Translations under genes and position numbers: made by a program | Part shown: positions 9,241 through 22,371 of the stretch, in pieces | Layout: the number at the start of each line of letters is the position of its first letter | Numbering within the stretch: the stretch's first letter is position 1 | Source of the DNA: Plantago ovata | Taxonomy: Eukaryota > Streptophyta > Magnoliopsida > Lamiales > Plantaginaceae | DNA length: 64,000 nucleotides | Assembly: GCA_028274465.1 (NCBI GenBank) | Contig: CM051458.1 | Location: forward strand, 33,492,692-33,556,691 | Direction of reading: 5' to 3' | The notes under the pieces: model-generated | Databases searched by the model: none | What the model was told of the DNA's origin: nothing | Seen by the model: only the letters and a program-made list of their open reading frames with translations

Positions 9241-12200
9241 CTAACCTTCAGTAGAGGCGGTAAGGGTAAGCTCAAGATGATCAACCTCCCTTTGATCACT
9301 AGATATCTAGAAGTACGTCTTCACTCGTTGACCATTCACCTTGAAAGTATTGCCCGTCTTTGGATCAAAGAGTTTCTACAGCTCCATGCGGAGCAACTTT
9401 GATAATTTCGTACGGTTCATCCCAGCGAGAAATAAATACCCAAGCTTTTTGCCCAGGAATCATTTCCTTACGTACTATACCACGATCATGATACTTCTTA
9501 GTACGTTCTTTGTAGATATTGGCATTTTCATAAGCACCTAGGCGCAATTCATCAAGCTCATCTAGTTGCAACAACCGTTCTTCGCCAGCTTTTCCCATAT
9601 CAAGATTGAGTGCTTTGATAGCCCAATACGCCTTGTGTTCCAATTCTACGGGAAGATGGCATGCTTTCCCATACACAAGTCTGTACGGAGTGGTTCCAAT
9701 CACCGTCTTGTAGCTAGTCCTTTATGCCCAAAGTGCATCATTCAATTTTCCTGCCCAATCTTTCCTGCTAGGCTTTACTACTCGTTCCAGGATTTTCTTA
9801 ATTTGACGGTTGCTAACTTCAACTTGGCCCGATGTCTGTGGATGATATGGCGTAGCAACACTATGGTGGACACCGTATCTCTTAAGAAGAGAGGCAAAGG
9901 TTCTATTGACGAAGTGTGATCCTCCGTCATTGATGATTGTCCTAGGACACCCAAATCTAGAAAATATCACTTCCTTCAAGAACTTCATAACAACCGCGCC
10001 GTCATTCGGTTTTGTGGGAATTGCCTCCACCCATTTGGTCACATAATCCACCGCAACAAGAATGTATCCATACCCTCCACTTGATGGAAATGGTCCCATG
10101 AAATCAATGCCCCATACGTCGAAAGGTTCGACCACTAGGTTCCCTTGCAAGGGCATTTCGTCTTTCTTGCTAATATTACCACCTCGTTGACATGGGTCGC
10201 AATTCTTCACAAAAGTTCGAGCATCTCGGTGTACTGTTGGCCAGTAAAATCCTGCTTGCAGTACTTTGCGAGTTGTTTTCAAGCCACTATAGTGTCCTCT
10301 ACAATGAAGCTCATGGCAATGACTCAACACACTTTGTTGCTCTTCTTGTGGCACGCATCTCTTCAGAATTCCATCAGCTCCTTCCTTGAAAAGATGCGGA
10401 TCATCCCATATGAAAGACCTGCAACGCTTGGCAAGAGCTCTCTTGTCGGAGGCTGAAAAGTTAGTTGGGCAAATACTCATAGCCAAATAGTTCACAATAT
10501 CAGCATACCATGGCTCTTCATTAGCCTTCATTAAGTGCTCATCGGGGAGATCCTCACTAATAGGTATCGAATCAACAAGGATATTTGGTATTCTAGACAA
10601 ATGATCAGCTACCAAATTCTCCCTACCAGCTCTATCCACTATGGTCAAATCAAAATCTTGTAGCAAAAGGACCCAATGGATTAATCTAGGCTTAGAATCT
10701 TGCTTAGCTATTAAATGTCTCAAAGCAGCATGATCAGTATGGACATTCAATGGATGACCAATTAAATAAGACCTAAACTTTTTTAAAGCAAAAACAACAG
10801 CTAAAAATTCCTTTTCAGTAGTTGTATAATTAACTTGTGCGGAGTCTAGAGTCTTACTAACATAATAAATCACACGATACTGCTTATCAACTTTTTGGCA
10901 TAAAACAGCACCCATAGAAAAATTCGAAGCGTCACACATAATCTCAAAAGGAAGATTCCAATCAGGTGGCACAACAATGGGAGCAGAAACAAGCTTTTCC
11001 TTAAGGGTATTAAAAGCAACTAAGCACTCATTAGAAAAATGGAAAACCACATCTTTTGCAAGCAAGCTACTTAAAGGTTTAGCAATTTTCGAAAAATCCT
11101 TAATAAACCTCCTATGAAACCCTACATGACCAAGAAAAGACTTCAATTCTTTCACACAAGTAGGTGGGGGAAGTTTTTCAATGATTTGGATCTTAGCCTT
11201 GTCTACCTCAATACCTCTTTCAGAAACTACATGTCCTAGAACAATGCCTTCCCTAACCATGTAATGACTTTTCTCCCAGCTTAAGGTCAAATAGCATTCA
11301 ATGCACCTTTTCAAAACAAGATCTAATCTTTGCAAGCATTCATCAAACGAATCACCAAAAAGGGAAAAATCATCCATGAAAACTTCAACAAACTTAGTTA
11401 CCATATCAGAGAAAACAGAAAGCATACACCTTTGGAAAGTGGCGGGAGCATTGCATAGCCCAAACGGCATCTTCCTATAGGCAAACGTTCCGAATGGGCA
11501 AGTGAATGTCGTCTTCTCCTGATCCTCCGGTGCAATCGGAATCTGGTAGAAACCTGACAATCCATCAAGAAAACAATAGCATTTCCGCCCCGCAAGGCGG
11601 TTTAGCATGTCATCTATAAATGGCAAAGGGAAGTGGTCTTTCTTAGTAGCGGCATTTAATCTTCTATAGTCAATGCACATCCTCCATCCTGTGGTCTTCC
11701 TAACCGGTACTAACTCTCCCTTCTCATTCTCTTCTACCGTGACCCCTGATTTATTAGGAACTACATGAACCGGGCTCACCCATCGACTATCAGGAATGGG
11801 GTAAATCATATCGGCGTCTAGCAACTTGATTACTTCTTTCTTTACCACCTATTGCATGGCCGGATTTATCCTACGCTGAGGTTGCCTAACGGGTTTGGCA
11901 TCTTGTTCTAGAGTGATGTTGTGCACAAACCGAGTAGGGCTAATTCCCTTGATATCACTAATCCCCCATCCTATAGCTGCAGAATTTTCCTTCAGAATTT
12001 CAATTAGCCTACTTTCTTCATCGTTGGGGAGATGTGAGGAGACTATCACAACCTTCTTCTGATTTTCTCCTAAGTAGACATACTTGAGGTGTGCAGGAAG
12101 TGGCTTTAATTCTAAGCTAGGCTCTTCAGGAAATTTACTTTCTTCCTCTTCTTCATCTAAAGGTTCAAGCACTTCTTCTCCTACGAGAATTTCTGGGGTG

Positions 12201-12401
12201 CTATCCATTATTTCAACTAGTTCCCTTGCTTCTTCGGTCATGTAGCATGTCTCAGCCTGCATGGTTAGTGCCTCCTGAAGAGGTTCACGATTATCATAGC
12301 AATGATGAAATTCGGAAATCATAGAATCATAGCAATCGACAAAATTTAATTCTTCCACGACTTCCTTATCTCCGATGCTACATCCTACCAATTCAACCTT
12401 C
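9241..12401 (-). pseudogene. B unit 1 pol: RT-RNase H-integrase, nearly open
   Basis: Athila-type polymerase region ending at TAG (9243-9241). The 708-codon open stretch 11848-9722 holds RT ([24 protein letters not shown], active site FMDDFS at residues 157-160), RNase H (CDAS near residue 305, TTEKE, HTDHAAL) and integrase (HHCC zinc finger, [27 protein letters not shown]). An in-frame TAG at 11851-11849 cuts it from upstream sequence, and TAA at 9724-9722 truncates integrase where unit 2 reads LWAYRTSYK. Downstream there is a small deletion and a frameshift near 9375. A 515-bp deletion at about 12413 removed the protease. RT and RNase H look undamaged, but this locus could not make a complete Pol. 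Confidence 0.88.
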
Positions 12402-13912
12402 TCACACATTGACTTCAACTTTTGAGAGGCGTTGGAATAGAGGTGACTCTTGAATATCCTTCTTGGATGGCTTGATCCGACTTGGGAATGGTACATGTGG
12501 TTTCGGGGGCACATATGAATTAGAAGATTTGTGAAGTACCACTGGCGTAGGAGTTCCCCCTTCGACTTCATCATCAACCATGCCTTCTTCAGATGGTCTT
12601 GGTTCATCATCCTTCTCTTGAGGTTCTTTGGCACTTTCACTAACCTCTTGTTCTGTGCTTGGTCCTGCATTGTCGGTCCCAGAAGATTCAACACGTTTAG
12701 GAAGCACGAAGTTAGGAATTTTGGTCATCTTTCCTCCACGGAGTAGTAGATTCACTTCTTCGTACTCAGGTTCCTGAGTAGTAACAGTTGGAGGTGGCTT
12801 GGGATCAGCTTCAGGTGTCAAAACCGGGGAACTGGGATCGTCCAGCTCCCTGGAGCTGGGAGGCGATTCGCCCCCTGCCCCAGGCGATTCGCCTGGGGCG
12901 AGCCGAATCGCCACCACCTCTCTGCCTGTGCGGAGCGATTCGCCCCCCATGCTGGGCAGTTCGCCCCCCACCTCCAGGGGGCGTCTTCGTCTAAGATCGT
13001 CTCTCCTTCAGTTCGATGAACTTCCTCTGCCTTTTCACACTTCAACAAGCTAAGTTCCTCATCAGTTGCTCAGTTACTTCGACTGCTTCAAAAGCCTTTT
13101 CGATGCGAAGATTGTTTTCAGCTTGCCCTGCGTGTGCTATCTCAAAAACATTCTCAATGGCCTTAATCCCTGCGTAAAACGCAAGTTCATCCTCCTCACT
13201 GATATCTTCGTCTTCAGAATATCCTTCGTATCAGCCTTCAGTTTCGCCCTGATTTGAATTCCCGTTGGTGACTTGACTCGTCATTAGCCTCTCAGATTGT
13301 GCAGATCCACTGGCGTACTTCTGAAAGACCTTCTCTGCCTCTTCAAATGTAAATTCTTCTAATCCTCCACACATCCCATCCACTTGAAGCCTAACTCATC
13401 ACGTAGACCATCAACAAAATACCAAATCAGCTCCCCGTCGTCGAAACAGTGATGGGGGCACTCACGTTTATACAGCTTGAAACGTTCATAGGTGTCATAG
13501 AACTGCTCGTACTCCCCTTGCTTGAAGTGTTCGATCCGATTCCGCAAAGCAATCGTCTCATGGTAAGGCATAAAACACACCAAGAACTCCTCTACTACTT
13601 CCCCCAGGTTCTCAGTGATCCTGGTGCTAATCTTGCCATCAAAATTCTCAGTTCATATCCCAGAGAAAAAGAAAATAATTTCCTGCATAATTGGTCCTCG
13701 ATGAACCCCTTTGCTGGATCTTTTGCTATTTCTTCCTCATAGGATCTGATGAAGCTTAACGGATTCATCCCCACTCCATCTTCGAACCTTGGTATCCTTC
13801 TCACTACAGAACTTGTTACCTCATACCCTGATAACTCTTCCTCCAAGTATATAGCTGACCCTTTCTTGACTTACTAGAATGTAGGTGTCAAGCGAGCTTT
13901 TAAGGTCATCAT
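12402..13912 (-). pseudogene. B unit 1 gag
   Basis: Gag of the Athila-like element: plant retrotransposon-gag core (MPYHETIALRNRIEHFKQGEYEQF, DGELIWYFVDGL), then an acidic region, then a GGESP-rich segment encoded by the GC palindromes (12857-12970), then PKRVESSG and a P/S/E-rich linker. It starts near ATG 13912. Tandem stops (TAG TAA, about 13873) lie close to the N-terminus where unit 2 stays open, and several frameshifts follow. I see no CCHC knuckle. The 515-bp deletion relative to unit 2 falls at the 3' end of this segment. Confidence 0.8.
12857..12970. repeat. GC-palindrome cluster inside gag, B unit 1
   Basis: Five or six units in coding sequence, translated as a repeat rich in GGESP/APGESP. 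Adjacent CCAGCTCC/GGAGCTGG (12842-12859) forms another perfect hairpin. Confidence 0.85.
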
Positions 13913-14085
13913 ACTTGGAAATCTGGAACAGGAGTAACTCAAAACTGAAAATTAGTGTCGTTAGGAAGTCTCGAAAATCAAGAAAATTTCTGGAAATCAC
14001 CTATAAAATCGAAAAAGACTAATACTACTAAGACTAGGAATCGAATACTGAAAATATAAAAGCTAAACAGAAAAAAGGAGTATAG

Positions 14086-14103
14086 TCCCCGGCAACGGCG
14101 CCA
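14086..14103 (-). other. PBS of B unit 1 (tRNA-Asp type)
   Basis: The sense strand reads TGGCGCCGTTGCCGGGGA, complementary to the 3' end of a plant tRNA-Asp as in Athila-type elements. It lies 3 bp inside the central LTR and is unmutated. Confidence 0.85.
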
Positions 14104-14850
14104 ATTTGATGAACCGGAATTTGTCAGATTCAAATTAATCAAATAAATTTGTTTTTAGCCAAAGGCAAGTCACAACTACAACGAAAACCGTAGTGCAGCA
14201 GTAAAATAACCTCGAGTGTCGATCTCTAAGGACTATAACTAGCTTATCTAATCTAACTTAAACTATAAAATCAACAAACGACTTAGCACAGATTTTTCTT
14301 ATCAAGATAATGGAAGTTAGTGATAGTATGATCATTCAAAGCATAGTGGGTTAATAATCATGCATGAAGTACCCGATCCTTTTGCATAGAGGTCTTTGAT
14401 CATGAATTGTCCAATGTGTTCCATTTTATTCAACACTACGAAGATAGAGGGCTTAGATAGATCAAAGAAATAAAGCAATAACTCAAAGTCTGATTCGCAT
14501 TACCGCCATCATGCATAATTAAGAACCCTCGCTAAGAAATCACATACTATCACCAACGATTGATTTAGCTACTCATAGATGTCATGCAATCAACATAAAT
14601 CATAGCAAGATTGAATGAAAACATGTTGAAAGATATATAAATATAAATAGAAAAATCATGAGATACAATGTTACCGAAGGTTGTCAATCTCCGAAGAATC
14701 GCGATCTCACAAGATCCAAATCGATATGAAAAAGTGTCTCCTATGCTAAGAATTTCCAGATCAGGCTATGGAGAATTCCTACCCAAAACTAATGAGAAAG
14801 GTATGAAAAAACGTCTGAGAAAGTATGAAAAAACGTAGAGAAACAACAAC

Positions 14851-14858
14851 TATATATA
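14851..14858 (-). promoter_or_regulatory. TATA box in B central LTR
   Basis: TATATATA on the sense strand directly after the GC-palindrome cluster (14871-14952). The same order, cluster then TATA, is kept in every related LTR here, so transcription should start about 25-35 bp beyond, toward lower coordinates. Confidence 0.6.
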
Positions 14859-14870
14859 GGGGTTCGGCAA

Positions 14871-14952
14871 GTGTGGGGCGAGTCGCCCCACACACCGGGC
14901 GAATCGCCTGGTGTGGGGCTAACCGCCCCACATCCCGGGCGAATCGCCCGGG
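14871..14952. repeat. GC-palindrome cluster, B central LTR
   Basis: Four units, including GGGGCGAGTCGCCCC and CCCGGGCGAATCGCCCGGG, immediately upstream of TATA in sense. Confidence 0.88.
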
Positions 14953-16097
14953 AGGTGCAGTCGGCGAGAGACGCATTTTCGACGCGTTTTTTGATTTCTT
15001 TTCCTTTTCGGACTCGGTTTATGCCTTCTAGTGACCTTTTAGCCTTCAGACTCGACCCCTAGACTTCAAATCCCATCCAGAATCTTCTAGATACTCCAAA
15101 AATGTCCTCGGAACACCAATTCGTTATTCTCTTCAATATAAATTCCCGAAAAACCACGTTTTTCACCTAAAACCTGTAAAATGCAAACTAAAGGGAAACG
15201 TGACACTATTCTAATAAAATGCACTATAATATAGATAAATTAACATAGAGGATAGCAAAAATAGGTGAAAAAAGACTCGAATGAAGGTGTAAAATACACG
15301 TTCATCAAACTCCCCAAACCGAACCTTTGTTTGTCCTCAAGCAACTAAGCAAGACTCTAATGCAAAAAACAATGCAACACAAAAAATGGATTCTCATGCC
15401 AAATGAAATGAACTAATCTATTGAATCTATCAAAAAACATATGAACAAAAACCATACAAATCATAACATGGATATAGGTTGAAGAATGCCTCGATTGACC
15501 CATACACATTCACATAAGCACTTATGTCAAACAAGATAGTCTCTCGTAACATTCTCTACCTGGACCTGTTCAGTGATGACGTAATGAAACATGTTAAAAT
15601 ACGAATGGTTGTCCCGTGCCTATGAAACTGAGGACTTACTACTGTTCACCAAGTTAAGACTTTTCCTCAAAGAGGTCGAACCAATACTGGCTCTCATCAA
15701 ACGAAGGAGGGTTCCCTAAAAAAGATAACACTCCCCTATTCTACCCATCTCTCAAGCAAAGCCTTAAGCTATTCACCACTTCCTGAATGGCAGGACGAGG
15801 GTGGTCTAGAACAGATGACACTCAAACAAACAAAAGACAAAAATTACAACTCGATTACGAACATTACAAGAATTGAAAAATTAGACGAACACTTTGCTAA
15901 ACTGCTTTTTGGCTTTTTTGGACCCTTCCTTGCTTTTTTGGGGTCTTTTCTTTTCTTTTATTTTTCTTTTTTTTTCTTTTCCAGTTTTTTTTTCTTTTTT
16001 TCCTGGAATTTTTCTTCTTTTTTTTTTTTCGATTTTTTTTTAGCCAGCAATAGCACAACGAAAAAGAAATTAGAATGACACACAAACGACCTCCCCA

Positions 16098-16232
16098 AAC
16101 CTATTCGAAAGAATAGGTTGGAGTACAAAATTTACGAAAAAGAAAACAAACTCACAACACACACTCAAAAATCTAAAAACAAGTCTAATGATAGCGTAAC
16201 CCCCTCCCCAAACCTATTCGAAAGAATAGGTT
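16098..16232 (-). other. Paired hairpins in the 3' region, B unit 2
   Basis: Both copies keep perfect 9-bp arms AACCTATTC/GAATAGGTT with a GAAA loop on the plus strand (TTTC in sense). Starts are 113 bp apart. Confidence 0.85.
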
Positions 16233-16920
16233 GCAAACAAAGGATCACACAATCTCACACTACCTCCTTCCTAGGCATTTAGCAATCTCAAAGCAAGGTG
16301 AAGACCTGTTGCCTCTTAGGTACATAATTACTCGGGAAAACGACCATAAGATCCTAACATGCATCATCCTATTATAAAGGCCTTCGTGAACCGTAGTAGA
16401 GAAAACACCACTAAGTGATGTCGAGACCACCAAGTTTAACTAAGTGCAAACATAAATGTGATAAGCCAAGTGAGAAAAACCTCAAACAAATTCATAGAGA
16501 TGAAGCATATGATTAATGTCATAATTAGTTAATCTACCCAGTATAAAAGTTCAAAAAATTTGGTAATAACTCCACACAAAAACATGCAAGACTATACTAG
16601 GATGAATGTAGAGTGTATGCAACTAAATACTAAGAAAGCGGTAAACGTGCAAATGCAAATGCAAACAAAAGATTTCACGAGTTTATCATAAGCAAGACAA
16701 GTATAGAGATAGCCAGCGATAACCCCCCCCCCAAACCTGAACGTCGTCGCCCGTCCCTAACGTTGAAAGTGGATTTAAGGTGAGAGCTAATACTTGTATA
16801 AGTGACCTATATTACTCAATCAAACTCGTGAGAAAACAAAACGGGTGATAAACGAGGTAAAAAGATCGATGATTTAGATTAATAGGAGAAAATCGGGTTT
16901 CTAAACGAAAATCCGGATCT

Positions 16921-17065
16921 CCGGGTTTACTGGATGCCCGGGGCGAACCGCCCACGTGGGAGGCGATTCGCCTGGGGTTTCCAGTAAACCCCAGGTTCTC
17001 TGGTCGTGCCAGGCGAATCGCCCCATGTGGGGGGCGGTTCGCCCGGCACCTCCAGACTCCTGGAG
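16921..17065. repeat. Dense palindrome cluster after pol, B unit 2
   Basis: Same arrangement as 8981-9128, including GGGTTTACTGGA (16923-16934) pairing with TCCAGTAAACCC (16980-16991) and an overlapping alternative stem. Confidence 0.8.
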
Positions 17066-17179
17066 TTGTCGGGTTCCTTCCTAAAATGCTAAATTATCAT
17101 CTAGAGACCTATTTTATCACCAAAAACATACGGAAATATAAAAAACAACACAATGTTATGCTCAAAACAACAAAACTCA

Positions 17180-20100
17180 CTAACCTTCAGTAGAGGCGGT
17201 AAGGGTAAGCTCAAGATGATCAACCTCCCTTTGATCACTAGATATCTCGAAGTACGGCTTCACTCGTTGACCATTCACCTTGAAAGTATTGCCCGTCTTT
17301 GGATCAAAGAGTTCTACAGCTCCATGGGGAGCAACTTTGATAATTTCGTATGGTCCATCCCAACGAGTACGGAGCTTTCCAGGAAATAGTCGAAGGCGAC
17401 AATTAAATACCAAAGCTTTTTGCCCAGGAATAAGTTCCTTACGTACTATACCACGATCATGATACTTCTTAGTACGTTCTTTGTAGATCTTGGCATTTTC
17501 ATAAGCACCTAGGCACAATTCATGAAGCTCATCTAGTTGCAACAACCGTTCTTCGCCAGCTTTTCCCATATCAAGATTGAGTGCTTTAATAGCCCAATAC
17601 GCCTTGTGTTCCAATTCTACGGGAAGATGGCATGCTTTCCCATACACAAGTCTGTACGGAGTGGTTCCAATCACCGTCTTGTAGCTAGTCCTGTACGCCC
17701 AAAGTGCATCATTCAATTTTCCTGCCCAATCTTTCCTGCTAGGCATTACTACTCCCTCCAGGATTTTCATAATTTGACGGTTGCTAACTTCAACTTGGCC
17801 CGATGTCTGTGGATGATATGGCGTAGCAACACTATGGTGGACACCATATCTCTTAAGTAGAGAGGCAAAGGTTCTATTGACGAAGTGTGATCCTCCGTCA
17901 CTGATGATTGTCCTAGGACACCCAAATCTAGAAAATATCACTTCCTTCAAGAACTTCATAACAACCGCGCCGTCATTCATTTTTGTGGGAATTGCCTCCA
18001 CCCATTTGGTCACATAATCCACCGCAACAAGAATTTATCCGTACCCTCCACTTGATGGAAATGGTCCCATGAAATCAATGCCCCATACATCGAAAGGTTC
18101 GACCACTAGATTCCCTTGCAAGGGCATATCATCTTTCTTGCTAATATTACCACCTCGTTGACATGGGTCGCAATTCTTCACAAAAGTTCGAGCATCTCGT
18201 GTACTGTTGGCCAGTAAAATCCTGCTTGCAGTACTTTGCGAGCTGTTTTCAAGCCACTATAGTGTCCTCTACAATGAAGCTCATGGCAATGACTCAACAC
18301 ACTTTGTTGCTCTTCTTGTGGCACGCATCTCCTCAGAATTCCATCAGCTCCTTCCTTGAAAAGATGCGGATCATCCCATATGAAAGACCTGCAACGCTTG
18401 GCAAGAGCTCTCTTGTCTGAGGCTGAAAAGTTAGTTGGGCAAATACTCATAGCCAAATAGGTCACAATATCAGCATACCATGGCTCTTCATTAGCCTTCA
18501 TTAAGTGCTCATCGGGGAGATCCTCATTAATAGGTATTGAATCAACAGGGATATTGGGTATTCTAGACAAATGATCAGCTACCAAATTCTCCCTACCAGC
18601 TCTATCCACTATGGTCAAATCAAAATCTTGTAGCAAAAGGACCCAATGGATTAATCTAGGCTTAGAATCTTGCTTAGCTATTAAATGTCTCAAAGCAGCA
18701 TGATCAGTATGGACATTCAATGGATGACCAATTAAATAAGACCTAAACTTTTGTAAAGAAAAAACAACAGCTAAAAATTCCTTTTCAGTAGTTGTATAAT
18801 TAACTTGTGCGGAGTCTAGAGTCTTACTAACATAATAAATCACACGATACTGCTTATCACTTTTGGCATAAAACAACACCCATAGCAAAATTCGAAGCAT
18901 CACACATAATCTCAAAAGGAAGATTCCAATCAGGTGGCACAACAATGGGAGCAGAAACAAGCTTTTCCTTAAGGTTATTAAAAGCAACTAAGTACTCATT
19001 AGAAAAATGGAAAACCACATCTTTTGCAAGGAAGCTACTTAAAGGTTTAGCAATTTTCGAAAAATCCTTAATAAACCTCCTATGAAACCCTACATGATCA
19101 AGAAAAGACTGCAATTCTTTCACACAAGTAGGTGGGGGAAGTTTTTCATTGATTTCGATCTTAGCCTTGTCTACCTCAATACCTCTTTCAGAAACTACAT
19201 GTCCTAGAACAGTGCCTTCCCTAACCATGTAATGACTTTTCTCCCAGCTTAAGTTCAAATTGCATTCAATGCACCTTTTCAAACAAGATCTAATCTTTGC
19301 AAGCATTCATCAAACGAATCACCAAAAAGGGAAAAATCATCCATGAAAACTTCAACAAACTTAGTTACCATATCAGAGAAAACAGAAAGCATGCACCTTT
19401 GGAAAGTGGTGGGAGCGTTGAAGCCGAAACGGCATCCTCCTATAGGCAAACGTTCCGAATGGGCAAGTGAATGTCGTCTTCTCCTGGTCCTCCGGTGCAA
19501 TCGGAATCTGGTAAAAACCTGACAATCCATCAAGAAAACAATAGAATTTCCGCCCCGCAAGGCGGTTTAGCATGTCATCCATAAATGGCAAAGGGAATTT
19601 AATCTTCTATAGTCAATGCACATCCGCCATCCAGTGGTCTTCCTAACCGGTACTAACTCTCCCTTCTCATTCTCTTCTACCGTGACCCCTGATTTCTTCG
19701 GAACTACATGAACCGGGCTCACCCATCGACTATCAGGAATGGGGTAAATCATATTGGCATCTAGCAACTTGATTATTTCTTTCTTTACCACCTCTTGCAT
19801 GGCCGTATTTATCCTACGCTGAGGTTGCCTAACGGGTTTGGCATCTTGTTCTAGAGTGATGTGTGCACACACCGAGTAGGACTAATTCCCTTGATATCAC
19901 TAATCCCCCATCCTATAACTGCAGAATTTTCCTTCAGAATTTCAATTAGCCTACTTTCTTCATCGTTGGGGAGATGTGAGGAGACTATCACAACCTTCTT
20001 CTGATTTTCTCCTAAGTAGACATACTTGAGGTGCGCAGGAAGTGGCTTTAATTCTAAGCTAGGCTCTTCAGGAAATTTACTTTCTTCCTCTTCTTCATCT

Positions 20101-20868
20101 AAAGGTTCAAGCACTTCTTCTCCTATGGAATTTCTGGGGTGCTATCCATTATTTCAACTAGTTCCCTTGCTTCTTCGGTCATGTAGCATGTCTCAGCCTG
20201 CATGGCTAGTGCCTCCTGAAGAGGTTCACGATTATCATAGCAATGATGAAATTCGGAAATCATAGAATCATAGCAATCGACAAAATTTAATTCTTCCACG
20301 ACTTCCTTATCTCCGATGCTACATCCTACCAATTCAACCTTCTCACCCATTACCTCCATGGTTATTTTCTTGCCTTTGAGCTCAAGGCATGTGTTGGTAG
20401 TTGCCATGAATGGTCTCGCAAGTAGTACTACGTGTTCGCGAATATGGCTCTTTCCCTCGTCTGCAGACTTCGTTACTACAAAATCAGCTGGAATTATCAA
20501 TTTGTCCACCTTCACGAGAATATCCTCTATTATCCCGACTGGCCTCTTCACACTTTGGTCCGCCATTTGGAGAACCATATCAGTTGGTGTCAATTCACCG
20601 AGATCCAGGGCCTTGTATACCGAATAGGGCATTAAGTTAATGCTAGCCCCCAAGTCAAGCATTACCTTCGTAGTTCGACCATTCCCCAAAGCGATGTTGA
20701 TGATGAAACTTCAAGGATCCTTCTTCTTCACAGGTAATCCGGCAATCGAATTGACCGTCTCAACCCCATAAACTTCCTTTCCTAAAGTAACCCTTTTGTT
20801 CTTCATCTCACGAAAGAATTCCGTATAAGCCGGAATGTTTTGGATTAACTCCAAGAGAGGCACATTGA
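17180..20868 (-). pseudogene. B unit 2 protease and pol, multiply frameshifted
   Basis: It keeps the protease missing from unit 1: open stretch 20689-20123 with DLGASINLMPYSVY and a later LLARPFM. RT is broken by a 22-bp deletion near 19595, a small deletion near 19430 (after NAPTTFQRCM) and a 1-bp loss near 19285. RNase H is shifted near 18860. The integrase C-terminal half is open at 18022-17180 and keeps the residues lost in unit 1 ([29 protein letters not shown]). The damage is largely complementary to that of unit 1. This copy cannot encode a working RT. Confidence 0.85.
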
Positions 20869-22371
20869 CTTCAACTTTTGAGAGGCGTTGGAATAGAGGT
20901 GACTCTTGAATATCCTTCTTGGATGGCTTGATCTGACTTGGGAATGGTACATGTGGTTACGGGGGCACATATGGATTAGAAGATTGTGAAGTACCACTGG
21001 CGTAGGAGTTCCCCCTTCGACTTCATCATCAACCATGCCTTCTTCAGATGGTCTTGGTTCATCATCCTTCTCTTGAGGTTCTTTGGAACTTTCACTAACC
21101 TCTTGTTTGTGCTTGGTCCTGCATTGTCGGTCCCAGAAGATTCAACACGTTTAGGACGCACGAAGTTAGGAATTTTGGTCATCTTTCCTCCACGGAGTAG
21201 TAGATTCACTTCTTCGTACTCAGGTTCCTGAGTAGTAATAGTTGGAGGTGGCTTGGGATCAGCTTCAGGTGTCAAAACGGGGGAACTAGGGGTCGTCCAG
21301 CTCCCTTGAGCTGGGAGGCGATTCGCCCCCTACCCCGGGCGATTTGCCTGGGGCGAGCCGAATCGCCCCCAACTCTCTGCATGTGGGGGGTGATTCGCCC
21401 CCCACGCTGGGCGGCTCGCCCCCCACCTTCAGGGGGGCGTCTTCGTCTAAAATCGTCTCTCCTTCAGTTCGATGAACTTCCTCTGCCTTTTCACACTTTA
21501 ACAAGATAAGTTCCTCTATCAGTTGCTCAGTTACTTCGACTGCTTCAAAAGCCTTTTCGATGCGAAGATTGTTTTCAGCTTGCCCTGCGTGTGCTATCTC
21601 AAAAACATTCTCAATGGCCTTAATCCCTGCGTAAAACGCAAGTTCATCCTCCTCACTGATATCTTCGTCTTCAAAATATCCTTCGTATAAGCCTTCAGTT
21701 TCGCCCTGATTTGAACTCCCGTTGGTGACTTGACTCGTCATTAGCCTCTCACATTGTGCAGATCCACTGGCATACTTTTGAAAGACCTTCTCTGCCTCTT
21801 CAACTGTACATTCTTCTAATCCTCCACACATCTCATCCACTTGAAGCCTAACATCATCACGTAGACCATCAACAAAATACCAAATCAGCTCCCCGTCGTC
21901 GAAACGGTGATGGGGGAACTCACGTTTATACAGCTCGAAACGTTCATAGGTGTCACAGAACCGCTCGTACTCCCCTTGCTTGAAGTGTTCGATCCGATTC
22001 CGCAAAGCAATCGTCTCATGGTAAGGCATAAAACGCGCCAAGAACTCCTCTACTACTTGGCCCCAGGTTCTCAGTGATCCTGGTGCTAATCTTGCCATCC
22101 AAACTCTCGGTTCATATCCCAGAGCAAAAGAAAATAATTTCCTGCATAATTGGTCCTCGGTGAACCCCTTTGCTGGAACTTTTGCTATTTCTTCCTCATA
22201 GGATCTGATGAAGTTTAACGGATTCATCCCCACTCCATCTTCGAACCTCGGTATCCTTCTCACTACAGAACTTGTTACCTCATACCCTGATAACTCTTCT
22301 TCCAAGTATATAGCTGACCCTTTCTTGACATGCGAGAATGTAGGTGTCAAGCGAGCTTTTAAGGTCGTCAT
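20869..22371 (-). pseudogene. B unit 2 gag
   Basis: The first ATG in frame is at 22371 (MTTLKARLTPTFSHVKKG). About 360 codons are open to 21286, containing the gag core (FLARFMPYHETIALRNRIEH, DDGELIWYFVDGL), an acidic D/E-rich middle and a GGESP-type repeat segment encoded by palindromes. A 1-bp insertion near 21290 ends this frame; the linker continues in another frame (about 21275-20976) and is shifted again near 21112. It is longer and better preserved than gag of unit 1. Confidence 0.82.
21315..21427. repeat. GC-palindrome cluster inside gag, B unit 2
   Basis: Same in-frame position as 12857-12970, with several unit-level differences between the two copies. Confidence 0.85.

Larger units (their letters stand above)
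14107..15307 (-). repeat. B central LTR, shared by both tandem units
   Basis: 1,201 bp. It is the 5' LTR of unit 1 (PBS on its left) and the 3' LTR of unit 2 (PPT complement on its right, from 15308). There is no 5-bp duplication around it, which argues against a separate insertion. It is the only uninterrupted copy of this LTR in the window. Confidence 0.9.
15308..17179 (-). other. B unit 2: 3' non-coding region and PPT
   Basis: Close copy of 7366-9240. It holds the PPT complement at 15308-15328, a purine tract (about 15900-16045), paired hairpins (16098-16119 and 16211-16232), a C-run near 16723-16732 and the post-pol palindrome cluster (16921-17065). No coding sequence seen. Confidence 0.75.

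Noticed and set aside
12857-12970. CRISPR-like series of short GC palindromes
   Set aside because: Spacing is irregular, units are degenerate, the setting is plant retrotransposon DNA and there are no cas genes. The units are parts of LTR, 3' and gag sequence.
14107-15307. Central B LTR as a separate solo-LTR insertion
   Set aside because: It has no TSD; one side is a PBS and the other a PPT, which only fits a shared LTR in a tandem.
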